Below are positions 26,975-35,322 of a stretch of DNA of 64,000 bases, one piece after another. This DNA comes from CAYXPR01 sp964467255 (lineage in GTDB: Bacteria > Pseudomonadota > Alphaproteobacteria > Rickettsiales > RGZB01). The stretch covers positions 94,544 to 158,543 of the forward strand of contig CAYXPR010000003.1 of the NCBI GenBank assembly GCA_964467255.1, in the 5' to 3' direction. A program made the position numbers and the translations under genes. The notes beneath the pieces were generated by a model. That model saw only the letters and a program-made list of their open reading frames with translations, ran no database searches and was not told the DNA's origin. The first letter of the stretch is position 1. Each line of letters starts with the position of its first letter.

Positions 26975-27461
26975 ACGACACTCCGGCGGGGGTGGGTGGG
27001 TTGCGATAGCGCGGGCCTTCCGGCGTGAAGGTGACATCGGGCTCACCCAGCGCAATTAAATCTTCACCCGCCTCAGATAAAAGCCGTGTGCGGGTGCATT
27101 TATCAACGGTGAGCGGGCTGTGTTTTTCGTAAAACGCATAGACGAGATATTCTTTGCCCCGCTCGAAGGGATAACCGCAGCTGATGCCATATTTCAAAAC
27201 ACCGTATGTATCGGCGCGGTCGGTAAAGAGGCGCAACTGTTCCTGCGCGGGCCCACGCCAGCTTTTGCTGACATCAAAATACACACGCAGTTTTTTAGTG
27301 CCGTAATCTTTGACCTCAACGACTTTGCCAACAAACACACGGCCCGAACGCTCCCAGCTTTCGGCAGGCGTCCATTCATACTTGCAGCGGCAATAATCGA
27401 ACGCGTACGCGGAAGGCGCGAAACTTAAGGCAAACACCGTCAGCAAAAATAACGTGCGCAT
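26949..27461 (-). CDS. Secreted protein with TIMP/netrin-like (NTR) fold, first of pair
   Basis: This 170-residue protein has a signal peptide (MRTLFLLTVFALSFAPSAYA, cleaved near residue 20). CRCKYEW at the mature start, VFVGKVVEV, VYFDVSKSWRG, ISCGYPFERGKEYLVYAF and CTRTRLLSEAGEDL follow the classic NTR/TIMP-like bacterial pattern, including paired Cys for two disulfides. It sits 14 bases after era and overlaps the second NTR-like gene, so they are likely transcribed together from lepB onward. The function is unknown. The clear mutual resemblance of the two neighbours suggests tandem duplication and divergence. Confidence 0.78.
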   Translation of the reverse strand: MRTLFLLTVFALSFAPSAYAFDYCRCKYEWTPAESWERSGRVFVGKVVEVKDYGTKKLRVYFDVSKSWRGPAQEQLRLFTDRADTYGVLKYGISCGYPFERGKEYLVYAFYEKHSPLTVDKCTRTRLLSEAGEDLIALGEPDVTFTPEGPRYRNPPTPAGVSYEPLSPNE

Positions 27462-27475
27462 GGCGTGAGGACCTC

Positions 27476-28402
27476 TTATAACGTCAGATTCGATGTATCA
27501 TCCTGCCAGTTTTCCCGCACTTTTACAAACAGGAACAAATGCACGTGCTGCGACAGCATGCGCTCTAAATCTTTGCGCGCTTCTTCACCCACGGCGCGGA
27601 TGGTGCCGCCGCCTTTGCCGAGGATAATTTTCTTGTGGCTTTCGCGTTCCACGATAATCGCCTGATGTATTTTCACGCCGCCCGCCGGTTCGGTTTTTGA
27701 TACCGGACGCTCTTCCCATTTTTCGGTTTCCACCATCAGGGAGTAGGGTAGCTCCTGCCGCAATTTCATAAACAGTTTTTCACGCGTAATTTCCGCTGCG
27801 ATAAAGCGCATCGGCGCGTCGGTAATCTGGTCTTCAGGGAACATCCACGGCTGCTTGGGAGCGCCCGTGGCGAGATAATTCTTCACATCATCCACCCCGT
27901 CGCCTGTGAGGCCGCTAATCATGAACACTTGCTCAAACAGGTTTTTTTCACCGATCGCAGCGGCAAGCGGCAATAATTTTTCCGGTGAGATACTGTCAGT
28001 TTTATTCAGCACCGCAATGGCGCGCACGCCGCCACGCTTCACGCGGTTTTCAATGCCTTCTAAAATCGTTTGCAAATGAGGGGTGATGCCGCGGTGGCTA
28101 TCCATGAGCAGTAAAATCGTGTCGCCGCTATCCATGCCGCTCCACGCATTTTTCACCATGGCTTTTTCAAGGCCGCGCTTGGGGGTGAAGATGCCCGGCG
28201 TGTCAACAAACACCAGCTGCGCATTTTCCGCCATCACGATGCCGCGCAGCAAGGTGCGCGTGGTTTGCACCTTGGGGGTGACGATGGCGAGCTTGCTGCC
28301 CACGAGTGTGTTGAGTAACGTGGATTTGCCCGCGTTGGTTTCACCCACGAGGGCGATAACCGAACAATGCTGGGAAGAAATATCTGTGCGGGGAGTGTTC
28401 AT
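27476..28402 (-). CDS. era: GTPase Era
   Basis: This 308-residue protein binds the 3' end of 16S rRNA during 30S assembly. G1 is GETNAGKST at 20-28, G3 is DTPGIF, G4 is VLNKTD, and a C-terminal KH domain (KIILGKGGGTIRAVGEEARKD) binds RNA. All motifs are intact. It lies nine bases after rnc in the lepB-rnc-era order common in proteobacteria. Confidence 0.96.
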   Translation of the reverse strand: MNTPRTDISSQHCSVIALVGETNAGKSTLLNTLVGSKLAIVTPKVQTTRTLLRGIVMAENAQLVFVDTPGIFTPKRGLEKAMVKNAWSGMDSGDTILLLMDSHRGITPHLQTILEGIENRVKRGGVRAIAVLNKTDSISPEKLLPLAAAIGEKNLFEQVFMISGLTGDGVDDVKNYLATGAPKQPWMFPEDQITDAPMRFIAAEITREKLFMKLRQELPYSLMVETEKWEERPVSKTEPAGGVKIHQAIIVERESHKKIILGKGGGTIRAVGEEARKDLERMLSQHVHLFLFVKVRENWQDDTSNLTL

Positions 28403-28411
28403 GCTTAAAGC

Positions 28412-29083
28412 TTATAGCACGGGGCGGGGGGCTTCGCCAAGCTGCGCGAGGAGCGCCTGAGCGGCATCCTGCTCCGCGACTTTTTTCGAAGCGCCGCTGC
28501 CGCGGGCCATTCCCTTGCCTTCCACACTCACTTCGACCAAAAATAACGGTGAATGCGCGGGGCCGGTGGCTTCAATCAGCGTGTAATGCGGCAAAGGCAG
28601 GCCAAGGCTTTGTGCCCATTCTTGAAGCAGGGTTTTGCTGTCACGCGGGGGCTCGGCCATACTGGCGGCGTGCGGGTCTAAAAGCGGCAGCAGAAAATTC
28701 TTTGCGGCCTTTGGGCCGCCATCGAGATACAGCGCCCCCATTACGGCCTCAAAGGCATTTTCAAGATTGGCAATATTTTCGCGCCCGCCGGTTTTTTCTT
28801 CCCCGTCGCCTAAAATCAGTGCATCCCCCAAGTGGATGGCCTCCGCCATTTTTGCCAGTGTTTCGCGGCGCACCAGATGCGCGCGGCGCTTGGCGAGCGC
28901 GCCCTCATCTTCCTGTGGGTAAAAGGTAATCAGATATTCCGTGACCACCAGGCCGAGCACGCTGTCGCCCAAGAACTCCAGCCGCTCATAATTCGGCGTG
29001 CCATAACTGGGGTGCGTGAGCGCTTCTTTAAGTAGTGAGGGGTCACGAAAAACATGCCCGAGTTTTTGTGCAAACCGGTTCAT
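28412..29083 (-). CDS. rnc: Ribonuclease III
   Basis: This 223-residue endonuclease processes double-stranded rRNA precursors and other duplexes. The catalytic signature ERLEFLGDS is at 33-41, ENAFEAVMGALYLDGG supplies the second acidic site, and a C-terminal dsRBD (DSKTLLQEWAQSLGLPLP...SGASKKVAEQDAAQALL) is present. The start MNRFAQKLG at 29083 follows the lepB stop by four bases; the open frame extends further upstream only inside lepB. Confidence 0.96.
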   Translation of the reverse strand: MNRFAQKLGHVFRDPSLLKEALTHPSYGTPNYERLEFLGDSVLGLVVTEYLITFYPQEDEGALAKRRAHLVRRETLAKMAEAIHLGDALILGDGEEKTGGRENIANLENAFEAVMGALYLDGGPKAAKNFLLPLLDPHAASMAEPPRDSKTLLQEWAQSLGLPLPHYTLIEATGPAHSPLFLVEVSVEGKGMARGSGASKKVAEQDAAQALLAQLGEAPRPVL

Positions 29084-29087
29084 GTGA

Positions 29088-29852
29088 TTACTCGATTGGC
29101 TGCCAGAAACGGTCGGTGCGGATATTCGCCAGCCATTTCCAGATAATGTAGAACGGTGCATCCGCCGACACAAACACACGCTTGGCCTTGCCGACCAGAT
29201 TTTCAGCCGGCACATAGCCCACCATGCTGACAACGCGGCTGTCCTGCGAGTTATCGCGGTTATCACCCATGAAGAAATAATGTTCCGCAGGTACGGTGTA
29301 GACATCCGTATCATCGAGCGGGCCGTTGGGCACATCATCGAGCACAATGTAGCTTTTGCCTTCCGGCATGGTTTCCTTAAATTGGCGGTAGCGGTGGGCG
29401 CGGCCACGTTCGTCTTTTTCTTCCCACCAGCCTAGGTCTTCCCGCGGCAGCGCCTTACCGTTGATGAAAAGCACGCCGCGCTTCACCTGAATCGTATCAC
29501 CCGGTAAGCCCACGAGGCGCTTGATGTAGTCAATCGAAGGGTTTGAAGGCAGGCGGAACACAATCACATCGCCGCGCGCCGGCTCATTAAAGAAAATGCG
29601 ATCTTCCCACAAACGCGGGGCAAGCGGCATGGAGTAACGGCTGTACCCATAGGCCGATTTAGAAACGAAAATATAGTCGCCCACCAAGAGGCCGGACTTC
29701 ATGGAGCCCGACGGAATGTGGAACGGTGTGAACACAAAACTGCGCAGCACAATGGGCACCACCACGCACACAAGGATGAGAAACGTCCATGTTTCGTAGA
29801 ATTTTTGTTTTTTAGCGTGTTTTAACGCCGCGGCAGGGGAGGTATGTTTCAC
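29088..29852 (-). CDS. lepB: Signal peptidase I
   Basis: This 254-residue inner-membrane serine protease removes Sec and Tat signal peptides. It has one N-terminal transmembrane helix at about 22-42. The catalytic Ser50 is in IPSGSMKSGLLVGDY and the general base Lys111 in IKRLVGLPGD. The C-terminal block FMGDNRDNSQDSR (box E) is intact. It is the first gene of lepB-rnc-era. Confidence 0.96.
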   Translation of the reverse strand: MKHTSPAAALKHAKKQKFYETWTFLILVCVVVPIVLRSFVFTPFHIPSGSMKSGLLVGDYIFVSKSAYGYSRYSMPLAPRLWEDRIFFNEPARGDVIVFRLPSNPSIDYIKRLVGLPGDTIQVKRGVLFINGKALPREDLGWWEEKDERGRAHRYRQFKETMPEGKSYIVLDDVPNGPLDDTDVYTVPAEHYFFMGDNRDNSQDSRVVSMVGYVPAENLVGKAKRVFVSADAPFYIIWKWLANIRTDRFWQPIE

Positions 29853-29897
29853 GCAGATGTTCCCGAAGAAAATGGCTTAAACCGTTGCACAGGTTAT

Positions 29898-29942
29898 AAA
29901 CGAAACGGCGGGACCAAGTCGAGTAAAACTTGCGTCCCGCCG
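29898..29942 (-). terminator. Probable terminator of the outer-membrane barrel gene
   Basis: Read on the minus strand, a 9-bp perfect stem (CGGCGGGAC / GTCCCGCCG) with a 19-base loop is followed by TTTCGTTT. It lies about 55 bases after the stop of the leftward barrel gene. The loop is long and the T run is interrupted, so efficiency is uncertain. Confidence 0.6.
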
Positions 29943-29998
29943 CTCTCTCCCCACACGTTGCCTCTTGGTTTCCTCCCCCTTAGAAGCAACGGTATTTC

Positions 29999-30565
29999 TT
30001 AGAAGTGATACACCACCGCTGCGCTATATTGCAGCTGATAGTCAATCCCGTCGGATGTGTCTTGCAGGTAATGCGCCATGCTGCGCAGACCCAATTCTTC
30101 GCTGAACAGGATTTCAAAACCAAGGCCGGCGCGCAGGCCGTCCTGTGTGCCATCTTCCGCCGCACTGCCGCCCAAAGCAGAGGTGGCGGAAATATCTTTA
30201 TACATAATCATATAACCCACATCCGCGAGCAGATTCAGGTTTTCATGCACGGGCGCGATACCCATCAGGCTCGCGTAAGCACCCATCATCTGAAAATTTG
30301 TGGTGAGCGTGCCATTGCGTTGTTCTTCTTCCATGGTGACATAGCCACCGAATTCTATCGCACCATATTCATGGAAACGGTACCCGCCGAACACTTCACC
30401 GCCCGGAAAATTATCGGCAAAACTCTGGTCGAGATTGCCTTCGTACGAAAGCATGGTGTGGGCATAACCGGCGCCGACGTAAAACGGAACATCATCGTAG
30501 CTTGCGGCGGCAGAGCCAGCAGCACCAAGCACAAAAATCATCAGGAAGGGTAGAAATTTTTTCAT
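29999..30565 (-). CDS. Small outer-membrane beta-barrel protein
   Basis: This 188-residue protein has a signal peptide (MKKFLPFLMIFVLGAAGSAAA, cleaved before SYDD). The mature part alternates short strands (FYVGAGYAHTMLSYEG, VFGGYRFHEYGAIEFGGYV, GLRAGLGFEILFSEELGL) and ends VVYHF with a terminal Phe, so an eight-stranded OmpX/OmpW-like barrel is likely. The function is unknown; this class includes stress-induced and adhesion-related barrels. It is monocistronic, with a predicted terminator downstream and a clear GGAGG ribosome site. Confidence 0.82.
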   Translation of the reverse strand: MKKFLPFLMIFVLGAAGSAAASYDDVPFYVGAGYAHTMLSYEGNLDQSFADNFPGGEVFGGYRFHEYGAIEFGGYVTMEEEQRNGTLTTNFQMMGAYASLMGIAPVHENLNLLADVGYMIMYKDISATSALGGSAAEDGTQDGLRAGLGFEILFSEELGLRSMAHYLQDTSDGIDYQLQYSAAVVYHF

Positions 30566-30799
30566 AACAAGCCTCCTTTGGCAGTTTACCCGCGTGATAC
30601 ATAGCGTTCGGGAAATGCACCACGCGGGTTCAGCCAGAATGGCAGCGCGTGGTTAATAAAAGGTTACCGGAAAAGAGAAGTAGGGCGGCGAAATGACCGG
30701 AAATGAAGGGGTGTTGTATTTGTGCAACAGCGGTTATGTGCGGGTTTTGGCAGCCAAAAACCGGCCCAAAACCGCCCCAAACCAAGGCCGCAAACGGTC

Positions 30800-30828
30800 T
30801 TGCCCTTCCGTTTAAAACCCTTTATATA
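30800..30828 (+). promoter_or_regulatory. Sigma70-type promoter of tRNA-Ser
   Basis: TTGCCC and TATATA are separated by 17 bases and end 44 bases before the mature tRNA. The remainder of the 307-base gap (30566-30799) shows only the barrel gene's leader and G/C-rich runs; I see no gene in it. Confidence 0.7.
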
Positions 30829-30872
30829 GAGTTTCCTTCGCGGGCGAGCCCCCCGAAGATATCGAATGGTTA

Positions 30873-30964
30873 GGAGCGGTGGCCGAGTGGCCGAAGGCGG
30901 CGGTTTGCTAAACCGTTATACGGGTTAAACCGTATCGGAGGTTCGAATCCTCTCCGCTCCGCCA
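30873..30964 (+). tRNA. tRNA-Ser (anticodon GCU)
   Basis: The cloverleaf is complete. The 7-bp acceptor stem GGAGCGG pairs with CCGCTCC, the anticodon loop TTTGCTAAA gives GCT, a long variable arm is typical of class II serine tRNAs, the T arm is GGTTCGAAT, discriminator G is at 30961, and CCA is encoded at 30962-30964. It reads AGC and AGU codons. The accessory island begins within about 100 bases of its 3' end. Confidence 0.97.
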
Positions 30965-31048
30965 TTAAGTCTCAGGGTTCCCACCCTTAGAGAATTAATG
31001 GCATTAAAAGCGCGCATTCCGGGCCACTCACGGGATACCAGCACTTCC

Positions 31049-31120
31049 CCACACTACTGAGAATACCCAAAATAGACCCCCAAAAGCCCACTTCTCTCAG
31101 TTTGCAAAAAACCAGTGTGG
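31049..31120. repeat. Imperfect inverted repeat between tRNA-Ser and the island genes
   Basis: CCACACT+ACTGAGAA at 31049-31063 is mirrored by TTCTCTCAGT ... AGTGTGG ending at 31120. The right arm carries an extra 12 bases between its two blocks, and there are small mismatches. It could be a folded terminator for the leftward genes, or part of an attachment region. The sequence alone does not decide. Confidence 0.4.
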
Positions 31121-31124
31121 CGAA

Positions 31125-31589
31125 TCAAGATTTGAAGAAATCTACTGTTTTTATGTACGAAACACCAAAAACCTTAGCTACGCTTGGAATTTTCAACCTT
31201 TGTGGTTTCTGAGACTCATCTGTTATGATGGTAGCCCCATTATTTTTTGCATGAGCAATTAACCAAGGATCAGCCCAATTCGAGTCATTTTCATTATCAA
31301 ACCAATTCTGATATTGGGCTGCAATTTGCTTTACAATTTCTTGGTCAGCAACACAATATGACCTAGTGCTACTAATAAAACAACTGAGGCCCTCTAATAG
31401 CCTAATAAGTTCAGAATCTTCCTCTTTCTTCTCTACTAATCTAGCCTGCAGTTCACATTTAACTTCTTGGTGTATTAAGAAACCACCTAAAGCGGCATAT
31501 TCCTTGAATTTATTACGACAATGTTCGATTGGATGATAATCCGAGAAGTACTTAATCAAAGAGTTAGTGTCCCAAACATATTTTTGCAT
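31125..31589 (-). CDS. DUF4411 (PIN-like) protein, putative toxin
   Basis: This 154-residue protein starts MQKYVWDTNSLIKYF. The early Asp in WDTNSL and the later NWADPWLIAHA with acidic neighbours are PIN-type nuclease positions, and ATIITDESQ is the third block. DUF4411 members are regularly paired with ImmA/IrrE-type metallopeptidases and considered toxin-antitoxin-like. Here the start lies one base after the stop of the ImmA/IrrE gene, so they are translated together. An upstream in-frame ATG at 31613 is possible but overlaps the partner. It is AT-rich, like its partner. Confidence 0.8.
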   Translation of the reverse strand: MQKYVWDTNSLIKYFSDYHPIEHCRNKFKEYAALGGFLIHQEVKCELQARLVEKKEEDSELIRLLEGLSCFISSTRSYCVADQEIVKQIAAQYQNWFDNENDSNWADPWLIAHAKNNGATIITDESQKPQRLKIPSVAKVFGVSYIKTVDFFKS

Positions 31590-31590
31590 G

Positions 31591-32727
31591 CTAACTCTTA
31601 ACTTTAGATGCAATTCTGGCCATAATATCTAGGCAATACTTATCTTTTCTGCCTAAGTAATAATGTAAATCACTCTTGGAAATAATATTGCTACGGTAAC
31701 CTGCATAAACCGCTTTACAATATTTTTGGCCCAACTGGTTAATGGTTGTATATAAGTGGGTATCTTTTCCGCCGCCCGAAGGTTTTTTTTCGGTCTTTCT
31801 TTTTTCATCCAATTCAATTTCAAGGATATTGTAGGCTTCTTGGCTAAGAATCTTGTTGTGTAACAATCTGAGCAATACAACATCTCTACTAATTTTGTAT
31901 TTCTCAGAAATGTACTCGATCTCTTTCAGGCTTACGCTTTTATCTATAAGAGATGTTATGAGGGGATCATTACTCAAGTAAGAATCCGGCAATAAAACCT
32001 TTCCAGTAATGCTATTACACAATGCCTCAATCACAGAATGTTCGTATTCTGTTGTATCCGCGTTGTGGACCATACTGCTTTTAAGAAGTATATGAGCCAG
32101 TTCATGAATAATAGAAAATATCTGACCTGCAAGAACATCATTGGATGCTATTCCAATGATTGGCAAAATATCATTGTAGAGCGCCAATCCTCGAAGACTT
32201 TTGTCTTTCGCGGGCATTTTGAACACTAAAATGTTTAGATCTTCTATTTTAGAAACCAAATATTCATAGAGACCTCTTTTGTCTAGTCTTTCCAGCCGCT
32301 CTTGGGAGGGGTAGATAGTGGAGGAAATGTAATCAATAATTTTTCTTTTTTCGGTTTCTTTAAAGGTAAGGAATTTAGGCATGATATCTATATCTGTCGC
32401 GCTTGCTAAATAGAGATAACTTTGCCTTCTTTTTTGTAATTCTTCTGAGAGAACAATTACCTTGTAGTTTATATCGATTTTTTCAGATCTAAATGTTCTA
32501 GTATCAAGCTTATCAATTCCTCCCACTGATTCAGGTTTTATTCTTGGACTTGATAAAAAGAAAGCAATTGGCCTTTTCAATTCTTTGGACAAGCCCTTTA
32601 TTGAGCTTAACGTAGGCCTATCTGCAGCCCAAGACTCAATATCAGGGAACTTTCTTGATATGCCAGGATATGCCCTTAGCATCCAATTTATGCAGTCATC
32701 ATTTACGTGAATAATTATTTTTGTCAT
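31591..32727 (-). CDS. ImmA/IrrE family metallopeptidase, putative antitoxin partner
   Basis: This 378-residue protein carries the zinc-protease motif HELAH at 208-212 in IIHELAHIL. The N-terminus keeps a worn XRE-like region (FPDIESWAADRPTLSSIKGLSKEL followed by RPIAFFLSSP, the usual RPxAxFFL linker), so it is the HTH-plus-ImmA type with a degenerate DNA-binding domain. ImmA/IrrE proteins cleave regulators, often those of integrative elements. The C-terminal 100 residues with YCKAVYAGYRSNIISKSDLHYYL form an extra helical domain also seen in the DUF4411-linked group. A poly-Lys/Gly hinge sits at about 315-330. Confidence 0.82.
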   Translation of the reverse strand: MTKIIIHVNDDCINWMLRAYPGISRKFPDIESWAADRPTLSSIKGLSKELKRPIAFFLSSPRIKPESVGGIDKLDTRTFRSEKIDINYKVIVLSEELQKRRQSYLYLASATDIDIMPKFLTFKETEKRKIIDYISSTIYPSQERLERLDKRGLYEYLVSKIEDLNILVFKMPAKDKSLRGLALYNDILPIIGIASNDVLAGQIFSIIHELAHILLKSSMVHNADTTEYEHSVIEALCNSITGKVLLPDSYLSNDPLITSLIDKSVSLKEIEYISEKYKISRDVVLLRLLHNKILSQEAYNILEIELDEKRKTEKKPSGGGKDTHLYTTINQLGQKYCKAVYAGYRSNIISKSDLHYYLGRKDKYCLDIMARIASKVKS

Positions 32728-32796
32728 GCCGCCTCATATGGCCTTTCTAGCATTTAGATATCTAGCCGCACCAGAGAAATTTGCTCAACGGGATAT

Positions 32797-34338
32797 CTAA
32801 AAACCTAAGCTCTGAAAAATACACCTTCCTACATAGCCTTCTGAGAAGTTTTCGCGTGTAGCAATTTGGCGCAAAGTCAGGCCGTTGAAGTGCTCTTCCC
32901 GCCAGATAAGACCGCGCACCAAGTTTTTTAGCTCACCGGGCGGCAGATCAAACGGGTCTTTGGAGGAGTTAGCGGATTCGATTACTGCGACCTCCTTATG
33001 GTTCCGGAAATTCATGTGTGGGACTTCCAGCTGTTTCATAATGGGTTCTCCATCCAGTCCCCGTTTTCCCAGGCTGAGTTTCTTTGCAAGCTGACAGATA
33101 TCGGCATGCAGAATCAGAGCCTCTCGCTCCACGGTGATTTTCTTCACCACGTCGTGGATGATTTCTCTCGCGGATAATGCGGCCTGTTTATCTACTGTCG
33201 TCTTAAGGTAATGCTGGTCCTCCACACAGTTGAGATTGAACAGCTCTGCCGCCAGTTCTGGAGTAGTGAGATGATGGCGGATGCCTTCCTCTACCTTTTT
33301 CTCCGTTTCAAAGGCGGACAGACGGTCGATAGGAGTTTTTGAAGTCCGGTTGTTCTGAATAATATCCTGTGTGACGTAGTAGCGGTATTGTCTGCCATGC
33401 CTATTGGCAAACACCGGACTATAAGGCACCCCCTGCACACTGAAGAGCAGTCCCTTAAGCAGATTCACATCTCGGTTCTTTCTTTGGCCCCGGACAGTGG
33501 TTGACTGGCTCTCTAATTTTTCCTGCACGGCCTGCCACAGTTCCATGGAGATAATCGGCGGATGCTTGCCATCGTGGAATTCTCCCCCGTGTCGTATCTT
33601 TCCGATATAGATGGGATTCCTAAGAATTCTATAAAGGCCTCCGCGCACGAAAGTATGTGGACCGCGCGTCGAGCCATCTTTGTAGACCCTGGGAATGCTT
33701 TTTATTTCCTTCTGCTTAAGGTCATGCATCAGCGGCCATACGGCGCCCAGCTCCAGATAACGTTTGAAGATATACCGAACCTTTTCTGCCTGTTCCTCAT
33801 CTATGATCAATTCCCGACCCTTGGTAACGTAGCCGATGGGCACGACACCACCCATCCACATACCCTTCTTCTTACTGGCGGCAATCTTGTCCCGGATACG
33901 TTCGCCGGTTACTTCACGCTCGAACTGTGCGAAGGAGAGAAGCACGTTGAGCGTAAGCCTGCCCATGGAAGTGGTGGTATTGAAGGACTGAGTCACGCTC
34001 ACAAAGGTAACACCATGCTGGTCAAATATTTCAACCAATTTGGAAAAATCCATAAGTGAGCGGGTAAGGCGGTCGATCTTATACACCACCACAATATGAA
34101 CTTTACCTTCCTTGATATCCTCCAGCAGTTTCTTAAGGCCCGGGCGTTCCATATTGCCGCCGCTGAATCCACCATCGCTGTATCCCGTTTCCACCGCCTG
34201 CCAGCCTTCCGCCTTCTGGCTGGCGATATATGCTAGGCAGGACTCCTTCTGTGCATCCAGTGAATTGAAATCCTGCTCCAGACCCTCCTCGGAGGACTTG
34301 CGAGTATAGACAGCACAATGTCTGGTTGCGGGCTTCAT
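32797..34338 (-). CDS. Large serine recombinase (site-specific integrase type)
   Basis: This 513-residue protein has an N-terminal resolvase domain starting AVYTRKSSEEG with the probable nucleophile Ser15, the catalytic-site block VYKIDRLTRSLMDF, and the helix-E region REVTGERIRDKIAASKKKG. The recombinase domain follows (PIGYVTKGRELIIDEEQAEKV, LRNPIYIGKIRHGG). The cysteine zinc ribbon of phage integrases is absent. The C-terminus ends in a helix-turn-helix (LTLRQIATRENFSEGYVGR). It probably integrates and excises the island. It is coupled to DUF2924, whose stop is adjacent to its ATG, and a GGAGG site precedes it. Confidence 0.93.
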   Translation of the reverse strand: MKPATRHCAVYTRKSSEEGLEQDFNSLDAQKESCLAYIASQKAEGWQAVETGYSDGGFSGGNMERPGLKKLLEDIKEGKVHIVVVYKIDRLTRSLMDFSKLVEIFDQHGVTFVSVTQSFNTTTSMGRLTLNVLLSFAQFEREVTGERIRDKIAASKKKGMWMGGVVPIGYVTKGRELIIDEEQAEKVRYIFKRYLELGAVWPLMHDLKQKEIKSIPRVYKDGSTRGPHTFVRGGLYRILRNPIYIGKIRHGGEFHDGKHPPIISMELWQAVQEKLESQSTTVRGQRKNRDVNLLKGLLFSVQGVPYSPVFANRHGRQYRYYVTQDIIQNNRTSKTPIDRLSAFETEKKVEEGIRHHLTTPELAAELFNLNCVEDQHYLKTTVDKQAALSAREIIHDVVKKITVEREALILHADICQLAKKLSLGKRGLDGEPIMKQLEVPHMNFRNHKEVAVIESANSSKDPFDLPPGELKNLVRGLIWREEHFNGLTLRQIATRENFSEGYVGRCIFQSLGF

Positions 34339-34755
34339 TTATGCCTCCTTCTTTTTCTTAAGGCCAAAGAACACCCATCCATTCCACCTCGTGCCCGTGA
34401 TGGCATAGGCAACTTCGGAGAGGCTAGTGTAGACCTTATCCTGGTACTCGAACCCGTTTTCTACCACCAACACACTGTGGCGTTTCTCCTTCCATACTTT
34501 CACGATACGGGCGCCGGGCTTGATGCTCACGTTGTATTCATCGAAGCATCGGGGGTTACGCCTATAGGATACAACCAACTGCTTCAGGCGCTTCTGCAGC
34601 TCCGGATCTGGCCCGCCTACCTCCTGCTCCCGCAGCTTGAACTGCAGGCTTCTTGTCAGCATGCTACGTCCTATACGAGGGTGAGGCTCTTTACCCCAGG
34701 CCGCTGCCCATTTTTTCCTTAGCTCTTCTAGTGGTAATTTGCTGATTTCCTGCAT
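34339..34755 (-). CDS. DUF2924 protein
   Basis: This 138-residue basic protein matches the DUF2924 pattern: ELRKKWAAAWGKEPHPRIGRSMLTRSL at the N-terminus, then a small beta-rich domain with KPGARIVKVWKEKRHSVLVVENGFEYQDKVYTSLSEVAYAITG near the C-terminus. DUF2924 genes almost always precede a serine recombinase in alphaproteobacterial elements and may be DNA-binding accessory factors; the true activity is unknown. It is translationally adjacent to the recombinase. Confidence 0.85.
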   Translation of the reverse strand: MQEISKLPLEELRKKWAAAWGKEPHPRIGRSMLTRSLQFKLREQEVGGPDPELQKRLKQLVVSYRRNPRCFDEYNVSIKPGARIVKVWKEKRHSVLVVENGFEYQDKVYTSLSEVAYAITGTRWNGWVFFGLKKKKEA

Positions 34756-34809
34756 AGGGACCTCTTTTTAAGGTCCATCACCGCTTCCTTTAGGCCAAGA
34801 GTCAAGTGG

Positions 34810-35322
34810 TTAATCTGGGTCTTTGCCAAAGTAAAACCCGTATAAAACCTTCTCTATTTCCGGGTCGTCATATTTTTCTGATACGCGGCGTAGTTCTGTT
34901 ATAAGAGGCAATATCATTGGCATTATTTTTTTCACCATCTCTGGTGCCGCATAGTTGTGGCAAAAATCTTCCAGCTCCTCTTTTAGCAGAGACTGGTAAT
35001 CATCGTAATAATCCTGCCTGTCTTTATAAATCGAAAGCACTTTTTCAATAGCCCGCATGTCTCCCTTAGCGGCCTTGTTTGCAAATTGTTTCATGGAAAG
35101 CGTGCGCTTATCGATTTTTACTGGTTTTTCCCCATCGAGGTTTACAGTCACTTTTTCATCAAAGGCTTGTTCTATAATAGTAAATATATTTTTGGACCCT
35201 TTTGGGCGGCCTTTGGGGTTTCCGGAGACTCCTTTTTTGAATTGGTTTTTCTTAGGCGGCTTTTTATAACCAACAGTGTTTTCACTATCGGCGGAACCAT
35301 CACCATTTTTTTTCTTAGTCAC
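34810..35322 (-). CDS. DUF5681 protein
   Basis: This 170-residue protein has the DUF5681 start: a Lys/Gly-rich stretch GYKKPPKKNQFKKGVSGNP followed by KGRPKGSKN, an AT-hook-like DNA-binding element. The rest is helical and acidic. The family is common in phage-like and integrative regions, sometimes beside terminase genes. It begins with GTG preceded by AAAGGAG, and that start lies inside the 3' end of the methyltransferase gene (eight-base overlap). Confidence 0.8.
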   Translation of the reverse strand: MTKKKNGDGSADSENTVGYKKPPKKNQFKKGVSGNPKGRPKGSKNIFTIIEQAFDEKVTVNLDGEKPVKIDKRTLSMKQFANKAAKGDMRAIEKVLSIYKDRQDYYDDYQSLLKEELEDFCHNYAAPEMVKKIMPMILPLITELRRVSEKYDDPEIEKVLYGFYFGKDPD

